The notes beneath the pieces are model-generated. The model ran no database searches, was not told the DNA's origin, and worked only from the letters and a program-made list of their open reading frames with translations. A DNA stretch of 64,000 nt, taken from Candidatus Gastranaerophilales bacterium. Lineage in GTDB: Bacteria > Cyanobacteriota > Vampirovibrionia > Gastranaerophilales > CAJFVJ01. Where the stretch lies: assembly GCA_944323485.1 (NCBI GenBank), contig CALUSR010000003.1:1-64000 (forward strand), given 5' to 3'. A program made the translations under genes and the position numbers. Position 1 is the first letter of the stretch. Each line of letters opens with the position of its first letter. Below are positions 52,042 to 61,400 of this stretch, piece by piece.

Positions 52042-53034
52042 TTGTTACAGGAAATGAACATGCTACAAAATGACAACATCGTAAAACCGACACACGCCAT
52101 CAAACTCTTTACAGGCAGAGCGAACCCGAAACTTGTTGAAGAAATTGCAAATTATCTCGGAACAACAGTCGGTCCGATGATAATCAAAAACTTCAGCGAC
52201 GGTGAAATCTACGTCAAAGTTCAGGAAAGCGTGAGAGGCGACGATGTTTTCGTTGTGCAACCTTTATGCAATCCGGTTAATGACAATCTTATGGAGTTGT
52301 TGATAATCATCGATGCATTCAAAAGAGCAAGCGCAAAAACAATCACTGCAGTAATTCCTTACTACGGTTATGCAAGACAGGATAGAAAAGCTTCAGGACG
52401 TGAAGCCATTACTGCAAAACTGGTAGCTGATTTGATTACAACTGCAGGCGCAAACAGAGTACTGGCAATGGATTTGCATACAGGACAAATTCAAGGATTT
52501 TTCAATATCCTTGTAGACCATATCTATTCAAATCCTGTAATGATTAAATATCTGAAAGATAAAAACTTCAAACAGGAAGATTTGGTAGCAGTAAGTCCTG
52601 ATGCCGGCGGTGTTGAAAGAACAAGGCATCTTGCAAAACAACTCGACTGCCCTCTTGCAATCATCGATAAACGCAGAGAAGCACACAACGTCGCAAAAGT
52701 CGGACATGTTATCGGAAACGTTCAGGGAAAAACTGCCATCATCTTTGACGACATCATTGATACGGCAGGGACAATCACGGAAGGTGCAAAACTCCTCAAA
52801 AGAGAGGGCGCTGCAAAGATTTATATCTGCGCAGCTCATGCAGTCTTCAGCGGACCGGCTATCCAGCGTCTTGAAGAAGCGCCCGTTGAAGAAGTTATTG
52901 TTTCAAATACAATACCTCTAAAACAACAAAATCTTCCGCCAAAAATTAAACAACTGAGCATAGCACCTCTTCTTGGAGAAGCAATCGCAAGAATACACGA
53001 CGATGAATCAGTAAGTTCTTTATTTGAAGACTAA
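52042..53034 (+). CDS. prs: ribose-phosphate pyrophosphokinase
   Basis: A 330-aa PRPP synthase. The start is TTG at 52042, with AGGAG 9 bases before it; ATG codons at 52054 and 52060 are alternatives. It has IKLFTGRANPKL, FSDGEIYVKVQESVRGDDVFVVQ, YYGYARQDRK, MDLHTGQIQGFF and the PRPP loop FDDIIDTAGT. It supplies PRPP for purine, pyrimidine and other pathways. It is convergent with ruvA, 3 bases apart. Confidence 0.96.
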   Translation: MLQEMNMLQNDNIVKPTHAIKLFTGRANPKLVEEIANYLGTTVGPMIIKNFSDGEIYVKVQESVRGDDVFVVQPLCNPVNDNLMELLIIIDAFKRASAKTITAVIPYYGYARQDRKASGREAITAKLVADLITTAGANRVLAMDLHTGQIQGFFNILVDHIYSNPVMIKYLKDKNFKQEDLVAVSPDAGGVERTRHLAKQLDCPLAIIDKRREAHNVAKVGHVIGNVQGKTAIIFDDIIDTAGTITEGAKLLKREGAAKIYICAAHAVFSGPAIQRLEEAPVEEVIVSNTIPLKQQNLPPKIKQLSIAPLLGEAIARIHDDESVSSLFED

Positions 53035-53037
53035 GTT

Positions 53038-53673
53038 TTAGGCTTCAGCCATAGTTTGCAGTGCGAGCTTGATTAATTCTTCGAAATTATCAGGCTCGTT
53101 TGCTTTTGCTATAGCGTTTTGCAAACCTGCTTTTATCTCTTCAGATGAGTACCCTAATGATAACAATATGGACTGTGCCTCCTCTATTGCAGAAGAATCA
53201 ACTAATCTATCCGTATCAATCTTAATATCAACAGTATCGTCAATCTGCGCTTTAAAGTTTGTCATCTTATCTTTCAGCTCAAGAACAATACGCTGAGCAA
53301 GCTTGGGTCCGATACCTTTTGTTTTTGAAATTTTCTTTGCATCACCTGAAACAAGCGCCTCAACAAGCTCATGATAAGTCATGTTCTCTAAAAGCAGCAT
53401 AGCAACTTTCACGCCTATACCTGATACAGACTGTAAAATATTAAACAAATCCCTGTCTTCATGGTCAAGAAAACCGCATAAAGTCATCGAATCCTCACGA
53501 TGAATAAGGCTCGTAAAAATCTTAACAGGCTCATCAATTGAGCCGAGGGCTGATACAACACGCCTGTTTGTAACAACCTGATACCCTATCCCTGCAACTT
53601 CCACAACAATATAACATCCCTGCGGACTGTTCATAGTCTTTGAAATCAAAATACCATTTAAATAATTAATCAT
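53038..53673 (-). CDS. ruvA: Holliday junction DNA helicase subunit RuvA
   Basis: A 211-aa protein. The N-terminal OB fold is MINYLNGIL...VEVAGIGYQVV. Two helix-hairpin-helix motifs are SVSGIGVKVAM and KTKGIGPKLAQRIVLELKDK. The C-terminal domain binds RuvB. It targets RuvB to Holliday junctions. It overlaps bioB by 4 bases (ATGA). Confidence 0.95.
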   Translation of the reverse strand: MINYLNGILISKTMNSPQGCYIVVEVAGIGYQVVTNRRVVSALGSIDEPVKIFTSLIHREDSMTLCGFLDHEDRDLFNILQSVSGIGVKVAMLLLENMTYHELVEALVSGDAKKISKTKGIGPKLAQRIVLELKDKMTNFKAQIDDTVDIKIDTDRLVDSSAIEEAQSILLSLGYSSEEIKAGLQNAIAKANEPDNFEELIKLALQTMAEA

Positions 53674-54593
53674 ACCAAAAGCTCTCTACCTGTTTCTTTC
53701 AACATTTTTTTGTCTTCTTCAGGAGAAATTCCTATCGTCGTAAGCATATTCCCTATCAATACAGCATCAACACCGGCATCAAAACCTTTCGCCATGCCTG
53801 TTTTTGATAAACGCAAAAGCCGCCCGCCCGTGTAACGAAGACTTATATCAGGCATCATTATCCTGAATATCGCAATTGTCTTGAGAATTTCTTCTTCATC
53901 AATTTTATCAATATAACTCTCAAATGGCGTGCCTTTTATCGGATATAAAAAGTTCAGAGGTATCGAATTCGGAGAAATCTCCGCAAGTTCCATACCCATC
54001 TCAACGCGCTGTTCCCTGCTTTCCCCCATCCCGAGAATAACACCGCAGCAAAGTTCAAGCCCTTGTTCTTTCACAAGTTCTATTGTTCTGATACGGTCTT
54101 TATATGTATGAGTAGTGCATATCGAAGGATAATAAGACTTACATGTATTAATATTATGATGAAATCTCTTTAACCCGGCTTCTTTCAATGCAGCTGCCTC
54201 ATGTTTATCAAGAAGCCCTATAGAAGCACAACTCCTTAAGCCTTCTACTGCATTCACCTCTCCTATCATCTCGAGTATAGAGTCAAAATCACTTTCTTCA
54301 GGATTTTTCCCTGATGTAACTATCGCAAATCTCGACGCACCGTTTTTTCTCGCATCTTCTGCCGTTTTTCGCACCTCTTCCTTACTCACAAGAGGGTGTG
54401 TTTCAATATCAGTTCTGTAGTGAGAACTCTGTGCGCAATATTTACAATTTTGAGAACACTTTCCTGTTCTTGCGCTGATTAAAGAACAAAATTCAACCTT
54501 ATTACCAAAATTTGTTCCTGTTAAAACAGAAGAAATTTTGATTAACTCTTCAAGCGATTCTTCGTATAATTCTATAAATTCTTTCTTTGACAT
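53670..54593 (-). CDS. bioB: biotin synthase
   Basis: A 307-aa radical SAM enzyme. CxxxCxxC is at 46-53 (C46, C50, C53). The second-cluster ligands are in the GLRSCASIG, HNINTCKS and ELCCGVILGMGES segments, with Arg in SLRYTGGR. It inserts sulfur into dethiobiotin. The other bio genes are not here. It is cotranscribed with ruvA, an unusual partner. No convincing BirA operator was found upstream. Confidence 0.94.
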   Translation of the reverse strand: MSKKEFIELYEESLEELIKISSVLTGTNFGNKVEFCSLISARTGKCSQNCKYCAQSSHYRTDIETHPLVSKEEVRKTAEDARKNGASRFAIVTSGKNPEESDFDSILEMIGEVNAVEGLRSCASIGLLDKHEAAALKEAGLKRFHHNINTCKSYYPSICTTHTYKDRIRTIELVKEQGLELCCGVILGMGESREQRVEMGMELAEISPNSIPLNFLYPIKGTPFESYIDKIDEEEILKTIAIFRIMMPDISLRYTGGRLLRLSKTGMAKGFDAGVDAVLIGNMLTTIGISPEEDKKMLKETGRELLV

Positions 54594-54708
54594 GCTTCAA
54601 CCCATACTTCCTACTCAATTAATAGCACTAAAAATAAATAAATTGTAGACTTTTCAAAAATAATTTAATAATATTGTATATATAAAGTTACAAAGGCATT
54701 TTCATCTC

Positions 54709-55695
54709 ATGATCATCTATATAGCCCTGATAATAATCATACTGTGCATCTTATTCTTAGCAGGTTATTTCCTGTTTAAATATCTCAAGAATATGTCTTA
54801 TGAAGCCGACTATGAACAGGGCGTAGAACTTTTTAATAAAAAAAATTACAATGAAGCAGAAGAAGCTTTCGATAAAGTACTGGCTGTCAAAGAAGACCAC
54901 TATCAAGCTCTCTACAACCTCGGGCTTACATGTTTGTATCTGAAAAAATTTGACAAAGCAAAAGATGTTTTCAAAAAAGCAATGCAAATAAATCAAACAG
55001 ACAGTGACCTTTTCTACAATCTAGGCCTTGTTTTTCATCAAGAAAATGAGTTCGCAAAAGCAATTGAAAACTACAAAAAAGCACTCAGCCTGAATGAAAA
55101 AGACCAGTCAGCCATGTATAATCTTTCCCTTGCTTATAAACAAAACAAAAAATTTGATAAAGCTATAAACTTCATCTCAAAAGTAATCGCTCTCGATCCT
55201 TCAAACAAAGACTATCATCTGAGCAAAGGGATTATCTACCATGAGATGAGAAATGAAGAAGGGAAAAATGAATATCTTGACTTTGCAATAGAAGCATTTG
55301 ATGATGTAATCAAACTTGATGCGGAAAACGAAGTTGCCTTAAAAGAGCTTGTCTTCTGCCACTCAAGAAGAGGTCATATAGATGGAACCATAGAAAATTG
55401 TGAAAAGCTTCTTGCAAAAGACAACGAAAATTGTGAGTTGAGAACTCTTTTAGCTTTTGCATATTTCAGCAACAAAGAGTATAAAAAAGCAATCAGCGAA
55501 TTTCTCAAAATAAAAGACTCAAAAAATCCGCCTGAAGACATTGACCTGAACCTTGCGTTTGCCTATGATAAAAACGGCGAAAAAGTCGAAGCAAAAAAAT
55601 ATTATAAACAGTTTATGAAAAACAAACCGAATCATTTTGCCGCTCAACAGCTAAAAGTCTATTTTGAAGACAATCTCGATGAAAAAACGGCTTAA
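54709..55695 (+). CDS. membrane-anchored TPR protein
   Basis: A 328-aa protein. Residues 2-24 form one hydrophobic helix with the rest cytoplasmic or periplasmic. About seven tetratricopeptide repeats follow (ALYNLGLTCLYLKKFDKAKDVFKKAMQI, LFYNLGLVFHQENEFAKAIENYKKAL and so on). It probably is a protein-interaction scaffold; the partner is unknown. It is divergent from bioB and 114 bases before rplS. Confidence 0.85.
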   Translation: MIIYIALIIIILCILFLAGYFLFKYLKNMSYEADYEQGVELFNKKNYNEAEEAFDKVLAVKEDHYQALYNLGLTCLYLKKFDKAKDVFKKAMQINQTDSDLFYNLGLVFHQENEFAKAIENYKKALSLNEKDQSAMYNLSLAYKQNKKFDKAINFISKVIALDPSNKDYHLSKGIIYHEMRNEEGKNEYLDFAIEAFDDVIKLDAENEVALKELVFCHSRRGHIDGTIENCEKLLAKDNENCELRTLLAFAYFSNKEYKKAISEFLKIKDSKNPPEDIDLNLAFAYDKNGEKVEAKKYYKQFMKNKPNHFAAQQLKVYFEDNLDEKTA

Positions 55696-55809
55696 AAATC
55701 CTAATTTTTCGTAACATATGGATTTTTTACTTGAATTTAGAATGTTTTTCTTTTACCATAAACTGTACATCTGAAAGAATATAATCAAAAAATTAAAAGG
55801 ATAAGAAAA

Positions 55810-56169
55810 ATGAACCAAATTATTAGCGAATTGGAAAAAGAATATCTGAAAAGCGACCTGCCTCAGCTAAATCCCGGAGATACAGTAAAAGTATTCGTAA
55901 GAATTAAAGAAGGCAACAAAGAAAGAACTCAGGCTTTTGAAGGCGTTATCATCAAAAAACGCGGAGCCGGAAAAAATATCAATGACACTATTACAGTCAG
56001 AAGAGTATTTCAGGGTGTAGGGCTTGAAAGAGTCTTTTCTGTTCACTCACCACGTATTGAATCAATCAAAGTTCTCAGACGCGGTGATGTCAGAAGAGCA
56101 AAACTCTACTATCTCAGAGATAGAGCCGGCAAAGCTACACGTATTAAGGAAAAAATCGGCAACAAATAA
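55810..56169 (+). CDS. rplS: 50S ribosomal protein L19
   Basis: A 119-aa ribosomal protein with the family core [29 protein letters not shown] and [39 protein letters not shown] precedes the ATG. It shares one base with the rbgA start (TAATG). The order rplS-rbgA-rnhB is found in many bacteria. Confidence 0.97.
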   Translation: MNQIISELEKEYLKSDLPQLNPGDTVKVFVRIKEGNKERTQAFEGVIIKKRGAGKNINDTITVRRVFQGVGLERVFSVHSPRIESIKVLRRGDVRRAKLYYLRDRAGKATRIKEKIGNK

Positions 56170-57017
56170 TGGCTCACATACACTGGTATCCGGGGCATAT
56201 TGCAAAAGCCGAAAGAAAACTCAAAGAACAACTCAACCTAGTTGATGTCATCTTTGAAGTAGTGGACGCAAGAATACCTCTAAGCAGTAAATATTTAGAA
56301 ATTCAAAAGCTCGTGGCTGACAAGCCGCGGCTTTTGATTATGAACAAATCTGATGTTGCTGACCCTATCAAAACAATTAAATTCAAAGAATTTTATCAAA
56401 AAAAATATAACCTGCCAACAGTAGCAACAAGTACCCAAACAAACAAAGACCTCTCATCAGTTATCAGCATGGGGGTTGAGCTTGGAAATGCAAAAATACA
56501 AAAATTGGTTGAAAAAGGACTCCTTCCAAGACCCGTAAGAGCAATGGTCATCGGCATGCCAAATGTCGGCAAATCAAGCATAATAAACAAACTGATAAAA
56601 AAATCAAAAACAAAAACAGGCGCAAAAGCAGGGGTAACACGCTCTTCTCAATGGGTAAGAATAAACCCGAAACTGGAACTTCTTGATACACCCGGGATTA
56701 TCCCGATGAAGATGGATAATCAGCAAATAGCAACAAAACTTGCATTTGTTAACTCTGTAGGAGAAAATGCCTATGATGAGGCAGAAGTCGCTCAGGAACT
56801 CCTTGATTGTATAAGCAAAATTTACCCTGATGCACTAAACACTTACTACAAACAACAGGGTATTCCAACCCTCGAAAATATTGCCCTCGCAAGAAACTGG
56901 ATTATTTCAGGAGGAAAACCCGATATAAAAAGAACCGCTTCTTTAATCCTCTCTGATTTCAGGCATGGAAGAATTGGGAAACTCACACTGGATGACACCG
57001 AAAACCTCAAAAATTAA
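56169..57017 (+). CDS. rbgA: ribosome biogenesis GTPase (YlqF/RbgA)
   Basis: A 282-aa circularly permuted GTPase. The NKSD specificity motif (59-62) precedes the P-loop GMPNVGKSS (129-137), followed by DTPGI. It opens with HWYPGHIAKAERKL. It acts in late 50S subunit assembly. It is coupled to rplS upstream and overlaps rnhB downstream. Confidence 0.95.
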   Translation: MAHIHWYPGHIAKAERKLKEQLNLVDVIFEVVDARIPLSSKYLEIQKLVADKPRLLIMNKSDVADPIKTIKFKEFYQKKYNLPTVATSTQTNKDLSSVISMGVELGNAKIQKLVEKGLLPRPVRAMVIGMPNVGKSSIINKLIKKSKTKTGAKAGVTRSSQWVRINPKLELLDTPGIIPMKMDNQQIATKLAFVNSVGENAYDEAEVAQELLDCISKIYPDALNTYYKQQGIPTLENIALARNWIISGGKPDIKRTASLILSDFRHGRIGKLTLDDTENLKN

Positions 57018-57675
57018 AGACCTTCTCTCTTTTGATAGAGAGCTTTCAAAAACAAATCTAATCATTGGCACGGACGAAGCAGGCAGAGGTCCCGGCGCCG
57101 GTCCTGTTTATGCAGCTGCCGTGTATTTCCCGAATTATAATAAAGAACTCGAAGCCTCACTTGAAGAACTCAACGACTCAAAAAAGCTCACTCCGAATAA
57201 AAGAGAAAAACTCTTCGACATAATAAAATCAAATTCAATATACTCAATCAACTCAATAAGCGCAGAAGAAATTGATAAAATAAACATACTTCAAGCCTCA
57301 CTGAACGCCATGAAAAAATCCTGCGAAGATGTGCTATCTCAAATAAAAAATCCCCAAAACCCGAAAATTCTTGTCGACGGTAAAATAAAAATCAGAAACA
57401 CAAACATCGAACAGCAAACTATTGTGAAAGGCGACTCAACATCTGCATCTATAGCAGCAGCCAGCATACTTGCTAAAGTGGCAAGAGATACGTTTATGAT
57501 TGCTCTTGCAAAGGAATATCCTCAATACGGCTGGGAACAAAATAAGGGTTATCTTACCAAAGCCCACCTCAAGGCAATCAAAGAGCATGGCATTACAAAA
57601 TGGCATCGAAAAAGCTTTCTGAAAAATTATATACAAGGTTGTTCATTTTCCCAGAAAAAGCTAAAATTAGATTAA
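56992..57675 (+). CDS. rnhB: ribonuclease HII
   Basis: A 227-aa RNase H fold enzyme from the ATG at 56992 (an in-frame ATG at 56965 would lengthen the overlap with rbgA to 53 bases). GTDEAGRGP supplies Asp28 and Glu29, and LVDGK the third carboxylate. KGDSTSASIAAASILAKVARD and the YGWEQNKGY stretch are typical. It removes ribonucleotides from DNA and RNA primers. Confidence 0.94.
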   Translation: MTPKTSKIKDLLSFDRELSKTNLIIGTDEAGRGPGAGPVYAAAVYFPNYNKELEASLEELNDSKKLTPNKREKLFDIIKSNSIYSINSISAEEIDKINILQASLNAMKKSCEDVLSQIKNPQNPKILVDGKIKIRNTNIEQQTIVKGDSTSASIAAASILAKVARDTFMIALAKEYPQYGWEQNKGYLTKAHLKAIKEHGITKWHRKSFLKNYIQGCSFSQKKLKLD

Positions 57676-57688
57676 GGTTGAAGGGGAT

Positions 57689-59398
57689 ATGAAAAATACA
57701 ATCGAAATCTTAGCACCCATAAAAGAACCCTATGACATCTCCGTTGCAAAAGATACGGAATGCCATGGTTTCTATGTCGACCATGATTATTTTATCCACA
57801 ACGGATTTGAGTGTATCAAAGAATTCAAATACCACGCAAAAAAATTCGGAGTGAAATTTTATATCAATTTCAAACATACAATCGATGAATGGGAAGTCAA
57901 CAATATCAGAAAAATCATAACCTATCTTAGCCTCTCACCCATCGACGGCATACTTGTCAACAGCTTTGCGCTGCTAGAAATGCTGACGGAATACCCGACT
58001 CTGCCGTTTAAAATCATTATAGACTCGGCTCTTAATATCCACAATCTCGCAGCTATGGACTTCATCAAATCGTTTAAACTCGTTGAAGGTATAAATATTA
58101 CAGAAGAAATTTATACAAAAAATATCTCAACTCTAAAAAAATACACCCACCAAAAATTTGCAATAAACAGCGATAACATCCCATGGTGTATAGGTGACAT
58201 AAAAAAAACAAAAGCAGTCAATTTGATTATCATAAAAGCTGACTTCGACACCAAAGAAGAGCTCAAAGAAGGCATCGAGCTCGTAAGAAATATCATCGAT
58301 AAACCAAAGTTTCACAGAAACCAAAAACTCCCCTTCAAACAGCCAAAAGTCACCGCATATGAAACAAATCATTTTACCGGAAGATTTATTAACGAGAAAG
58401 GCAATGAATTTTCTTTCAGCGGTAACATAAAAAAATACGACCGTTCTTACTCTTTAGTCAAAATATCAAAAGATATAGACATATCTAAAATCAAATTGCC
58501 ACGGCTGAACCTCAGACTTACAGGACTCGAACAAATTAAGAGCCTCAAAACCTTCATATCAAAATACAATTTCAACCCTGTCTACTCAATAGAATACGGA
58601 GAAATTGTCAGTACAGCCGACCTTTCAAAAAACAGCTTCAATGAAATACTGGAAAAAATAAAACTCTTCTGCCTCGAATATGGCATAAAATTGCAGATAA
58701 GCACACCGAGAGTCCTTATTGAACGAGATTTTGAACGTGTGTATGAATATGTCAAAATGCTGTGCCTGCAGGATCCTATACCATCAGCACTTGTTGCAAA
58801 CAACATAGGGTTCTGGTGGACGGTCATCAACGACCCTGACTATGAAAATATACCTATAGAAATAGGCAACGGCATAAGCCTGCTCTCAAGTTTATCAATA
58901 AAATGTCTTGCAAGAAAACATCCGATAGAGGCAGTTGACCTGAGTGCATTCAAAAAATTCTCAGCAATAAAATCCTGCGCTGACCACATAAAAGAAATCA
59001 TCCCCACCCGAAAACTCACGGTAGGAGGCAGTATCAGAATACCTGCATCGGGCCTTTGCCCGCTCAACAGCAACCCAGCTATTCTCTCAAGACTCTCATG
59101 CCCTGCTCCATGCCACCATGGGAATTATGCTGTCTTTGACCCTGACCTGCAAAAGCCGTTTCCTCTGTGTGTAGACGGATTTTGCAGAATGCACCTTTTT
59201 GATACACAAATACTTGATGTATTCAGATTTGTACCGCTGCTTGAAGAAGCAGGGGTCAACGAATTTGTCATAGACTTCACGGCTCTTGATGCAAAACTTG
59301 TTACCGTCCTGCTAACAAGATTCATCAACGCTCTTGCCCAAAATTCAGCATACAAAACAGATATAAACTTCAAAAACTCTTATTACAACCTGAAATAA
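57689..59398 (+). CDS. U32 peptidase-family protein
   Basis: A 569-aa protein with two U32-like halves. The first starts EILAPIKEPYDISVAKD and has ILVNSFALLEML. The second has LVANNIGFWW, IEIGNGISLLSSLS and a Cys cluster (GLCPLNSNP, LSCPAPCHHGNY, PLCVDGFC), which in UbiU/UbiV and related proteins binds a 4Fe-4S cluster. It may be a hydroxylase-like or RNA-modifying enzyme rather than a peptidase. GAAGGGG precedes the ATG, 13 bases after rnhB. It ends directly against the convergent STAS-like gene. Confidence 0.75.
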   Translation: MKNTIEILAPIKEPYDISVAKDTECHGFYVDHDYFIHNGFECIKEFKYHAKKFGVKFYINFKHTIDEWEVNNIRKIITYLSLSPIDGILVNSFALLEMLTEYPTLPFKIIIDSALNIHNLAAMDFIKSFKLVEGINITEEIYTKNISTLKKYTHQKFAINSDNIPWCIGDIKKTKAVNLIIIKADFDTKEELKEGIELVRNIIDKPKFHRNQKLPFKQPKVTAYETNHFTGRFINEKGNEFSFSGNIKKYDRSYSLVKISKDIDISKIKLPRLNLRLTGLEQIKSLKTFISKYNFNPVYSIEYGEIVSTADLSKNSFNEILEKIKLFCLEYGIKLQISTPRVLIERDFERVYEYVKMLCLQDPIPSALVANNIGFWWTVINDPDYENIPIEIGNGISLLSSLSIKCLARKHPIEAVDLSAFKKFSAIKSCADHIKEIIPTRKLTVGGSIRIPASGLCPLNSNPAILSRLSCPAPCHHGNYAVFDPDLQKPFPLCVDGFCRMHLFDTQILDVFRFVPLLEEAGVNEFVIDFTALDAKLVTVLLTRFINALAQNSAYKTDINFKNSYYNLK

Positions 59399-59743
59399 CT
59401 AAGCAAGACAATATAAATCAGAACTCAAATCTTCAAATACCACATCTGCGTTGTTCAAATAACCCTTATCTTTCATATGGTTCATTGTTTCTTCATCATC
59501 AACGACAATGCGAAAAACACCGTCATCATAATACTTTGAATAATGTGCCGAAGAAACAAGCATAGCCATGCTGATTGAGTCAACAAGATTAAAACCGCGC
59601 AAATTTAAAATTAATTTTTTGCAGTTGTTCTGAGTAATAAATTTAATAATTTCTTCCGAATTGTTTTTTAAATCCAACATCTTTGAAACATCAGGAATAA
59701 TGCTGCAAGTATCCCTAGTTACCTGAAACTTCTTAAAAGGCAT
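59399..59743 (-). CDS. STAS-like small protein
   Basis: A 114-aa protein. The pattern CKKLILNLRGFNLVDSISMAMLVSSAHYSK matches the central strand-Ser-helix of STAS / anti-sigma-antagonist domains, with Ser in the phosphoacceptor-like position. Flanking strands fit the small alpha/beta fold. No kinase partner is nearby. GGGGC precedes the ATG at a longer spacing. It abuts the U32 gene with no gap. Confidence 0.55.
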   Translation of the reverse strand: MPFKKFQVTRDTCSIIPDVSKMLDLKNNSEEIIKFITQNNCKKLILNLRGFNLVDSISMAMLVSSAHYSKYYDDGVFRIVVDDEETMNHMKDKGYLNNADVVFEDLSSDLYCLA

Positions 59744-59862
59744 GTAAGGTTAGCCCCTTTCTTTATTTTTATTTTTTGAGAGTATATTTGATATATTTAT
59801 TACATCGTACAAAATTTCAAAAAATTCAGTTCTAAAAACATTAATCACCCGTTTGCATTAGA

Positions 59863-59890
59863 AAAAAACCGGACGTAATTTCGCCCGGTA
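59863..59890 (-). terminator. terminator of the 59917 gene
   Basis: On the minus strand ACCGGGCG pairs with CGTCCGGT around AAATTA, followed by a T run. Confidence 0.8.
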
Positions 59891-59916
59891 CAAAATGATA
59901 ACAGAGAAAAATTTGT

Positions 59917-60249
59917 TTATTTCACAAAAGAAAAAGCTATAATCTGATCTTCAAATATATTCAGCCACTCAAATAGTTTTCCGTTTGGCTGGCATTCACA
60001 TGATACCGCTTCTGCCATACCATCCGCAGTCTCTACACTCTGTGTTGTACATCCGCAGGTTCCATCATCAAGGTCATAATCGCTGAAGTATTCTGATACA
60101 AAAACATTTGTGAGAGTCAGAAGACCGTCGATTTTCTTCTCCGTGTATAATTTCCCCTGTGCCTTAAAAGTATGTGTCCAGAGAATTATCTCGCTATAAT
60201 CAGGCATAGATTTTGATATTTCAAAAATTTCTTTTATTCTGTTTGTCAT
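59917..60249 (-). CDS. 110-aa unknown protein with two CxC pairs
   Basis: The start is ATG at 60249, with AAGGAG just before it; a TTG at 60273 precedes that site and is rejected. I do not recognise the protein. Its two Cys pairs (C65-x-C67 and C84-x-C86) could bind a metal. The ends are helical (TNRIKEIFEISKSM, LFEWLNIFEDQIIAF). There is no signal peptide. It lies just downstream of the ROK kinase gene on the same strand, with a terminator between. Confidence 0.65.
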   Translation of the reverse strand: MTNRIKEIFEISKSMPDYSEIILWTHTFKAQGKLYTEKKIDGLLTLTNVFVSEYFSDYDLDDGTCGCTTQSVETADGMAEAVSCECQPNGKLFEWLNIFEDQIIAFSFVK

Positions 60250-60292
60250 CTTTTTCTCCTTATATATGAACAATCAAATAGTAAGAAGAAAA

Positions 60293-60327
60293 AACAAAAA
60301 AATAACCTGCCCGAACAGGCAGGTTAT
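60293..60327 (-). terminator. terminator of the ROK kinase gene
   Basis: ATAACCTGCC (60302-60311) pairs with GGCAGGTTAT (60318-60327) and, on the minus strand, runs into a T-rich tract. Confidence 0.85.
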
Positions 60328-60348
60328 CAGCATAAAATTTCAAATATA

Positions 60349-61305
60349 TTATAACAAAGCAGCTCCAACAACTCCTGAGAAATCTCCGAGTTTTGCTTTT
60401 GTAATCTTCAGAGAGCTGACTGCTGTTGGCAGAGCTTTTTTCTTTGTTTTCTTAACGATGATATCGTAGAAATAGTCAATTGAATCAACAAGTCCGCCGC
60501 CCAAAACAATTGCCTCAGGGTTCAAGAAATTGATTACACTTGACAATCCGCTGCTGAGATAATCTGAAGCTTCGTTTATGCAGCTGATAACAAGTTCATC
60601 GCCCTGTTCAAGAGCTTTTTTCATATGGCTTGAACGAATAGTTCCGTTTGCATAGTCATCTTCTTTAAGAATGCTTGTGATAAGAGAACTTTCTCCTCTT
60701 CTTAACTCTGCTTTAATTCTCTTTTCAATTGCCGTTCTTGATGCATAAGCTTCCAAACATCCGTAAGCCCCGCATTCACAAGGACGACCACCGCCATCTA
60801 CAGTCATATGACCTATTTCACCGGCGGTACCGTTTGCACCACGCATAAGCTGACCATTGATAACAATGCCTGAACCAATACCGGTGCCGACAAACACACA
60901 CAAGAAGTTGTTATAACCAACACCATTTCCGAATTTCATCTCTCCGAGTGTAGCAACTTCCACGTCATTACCTACTTTCACCGGCATGTTGAAGTGTTCT
61001 TCCAAGATTCTCTTCAACTCCAAATCAAAACAATTCAAGTTAGGTGAAGCAATCAAAACACCATTTTCACGATCAACCTGACCTGCTGCTCCTATACCGA
61101 TTGAATCAATCTGATTGATTGGAATACCTGCTATACAGATAGCTTTCTCAACAGTTTCAAAGACTCTTTGAATAACAATATCAGAGCCTTTTTCTTTTTT
61201 GGTATGTTTTTTGGCATGCCCTACAACTTCTCCGGTTTCTTTATTTACTACTCCGGCAATAATTTTAGTGCCGCCAAGATCAATTCCTATAGAATATTTA
61301 CCCAT
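60349..61305 (-). CDS. ROK-family glucokinase-like sugar kinase
   Basis: A 318-aa kinase. The start is ATG at 61305 after AGGAG; an upstream in-frame start at 61341 is rejected. DLGGTK is at 9-14, the catalytic Asp114 in GNDVEVATLGE, and the zinc site has His166 and CxCGxxGC (C176, C178, C183). GGG near the end completes the ATP site. It likely phosphorylates glucose or a related hexose. Terminators lie on both sides, so it is monocistronic. Confidence 0.92.
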   Translation of the reverse strand: MGKYSIGIDLGGTKIIAGVVNKETGEVVGHAKKHTKKEKGSDIVIQRVFETVEKAICIAGIPINQIDSIGIGAAGQVDRENGVLIASPNLNCFDLELKRILEEHFNMPVKVGNDVEVATLGEMKFGNGVGYNNFLCVFVGTGIGSGIVINGQLMRGANGTAGEIGHMTVDGGGRPCECGAYGCLEAYASRTAIEKRIKAELRRGESSLITSILKEDDYANGTIRSSHMKKALEQGDELVISCINEASDYLSSGLSSVINFLNPEAIVLGGGLVDSIDYFYDIIVKKTKKKALPTAVSSLKITKAKLGDFSGVVGAALL

Positions 61306-61362
61306 TATAATTTTTTCTCCTGAATAATCTCTTACCTTCATATTTGATTATACAACAAAATA

Positions 61363-61395
61363 AAAAACCGTCATTTCATTTCTTTGACGGTTTTT
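61363..61395 (-). terminator. terminator of the zinc-ribbon repeat gene
   Basis: AAAAACCGTCA (61363-61373) and TGACGGTTTTT (61385-61395) form a perfect 11-bp stem with T runs on both strands, 5 bases past the 61401 stop. Confidence 0.88.
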
Positions 61396-61400
61396 AAAAT

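Noticed and set aside
54594-54708. BirA operator upstream of bioB
   Set aside because: A TTGTAGAC stretch resembles one half site, but no inverted partner at the normal spacing was found.
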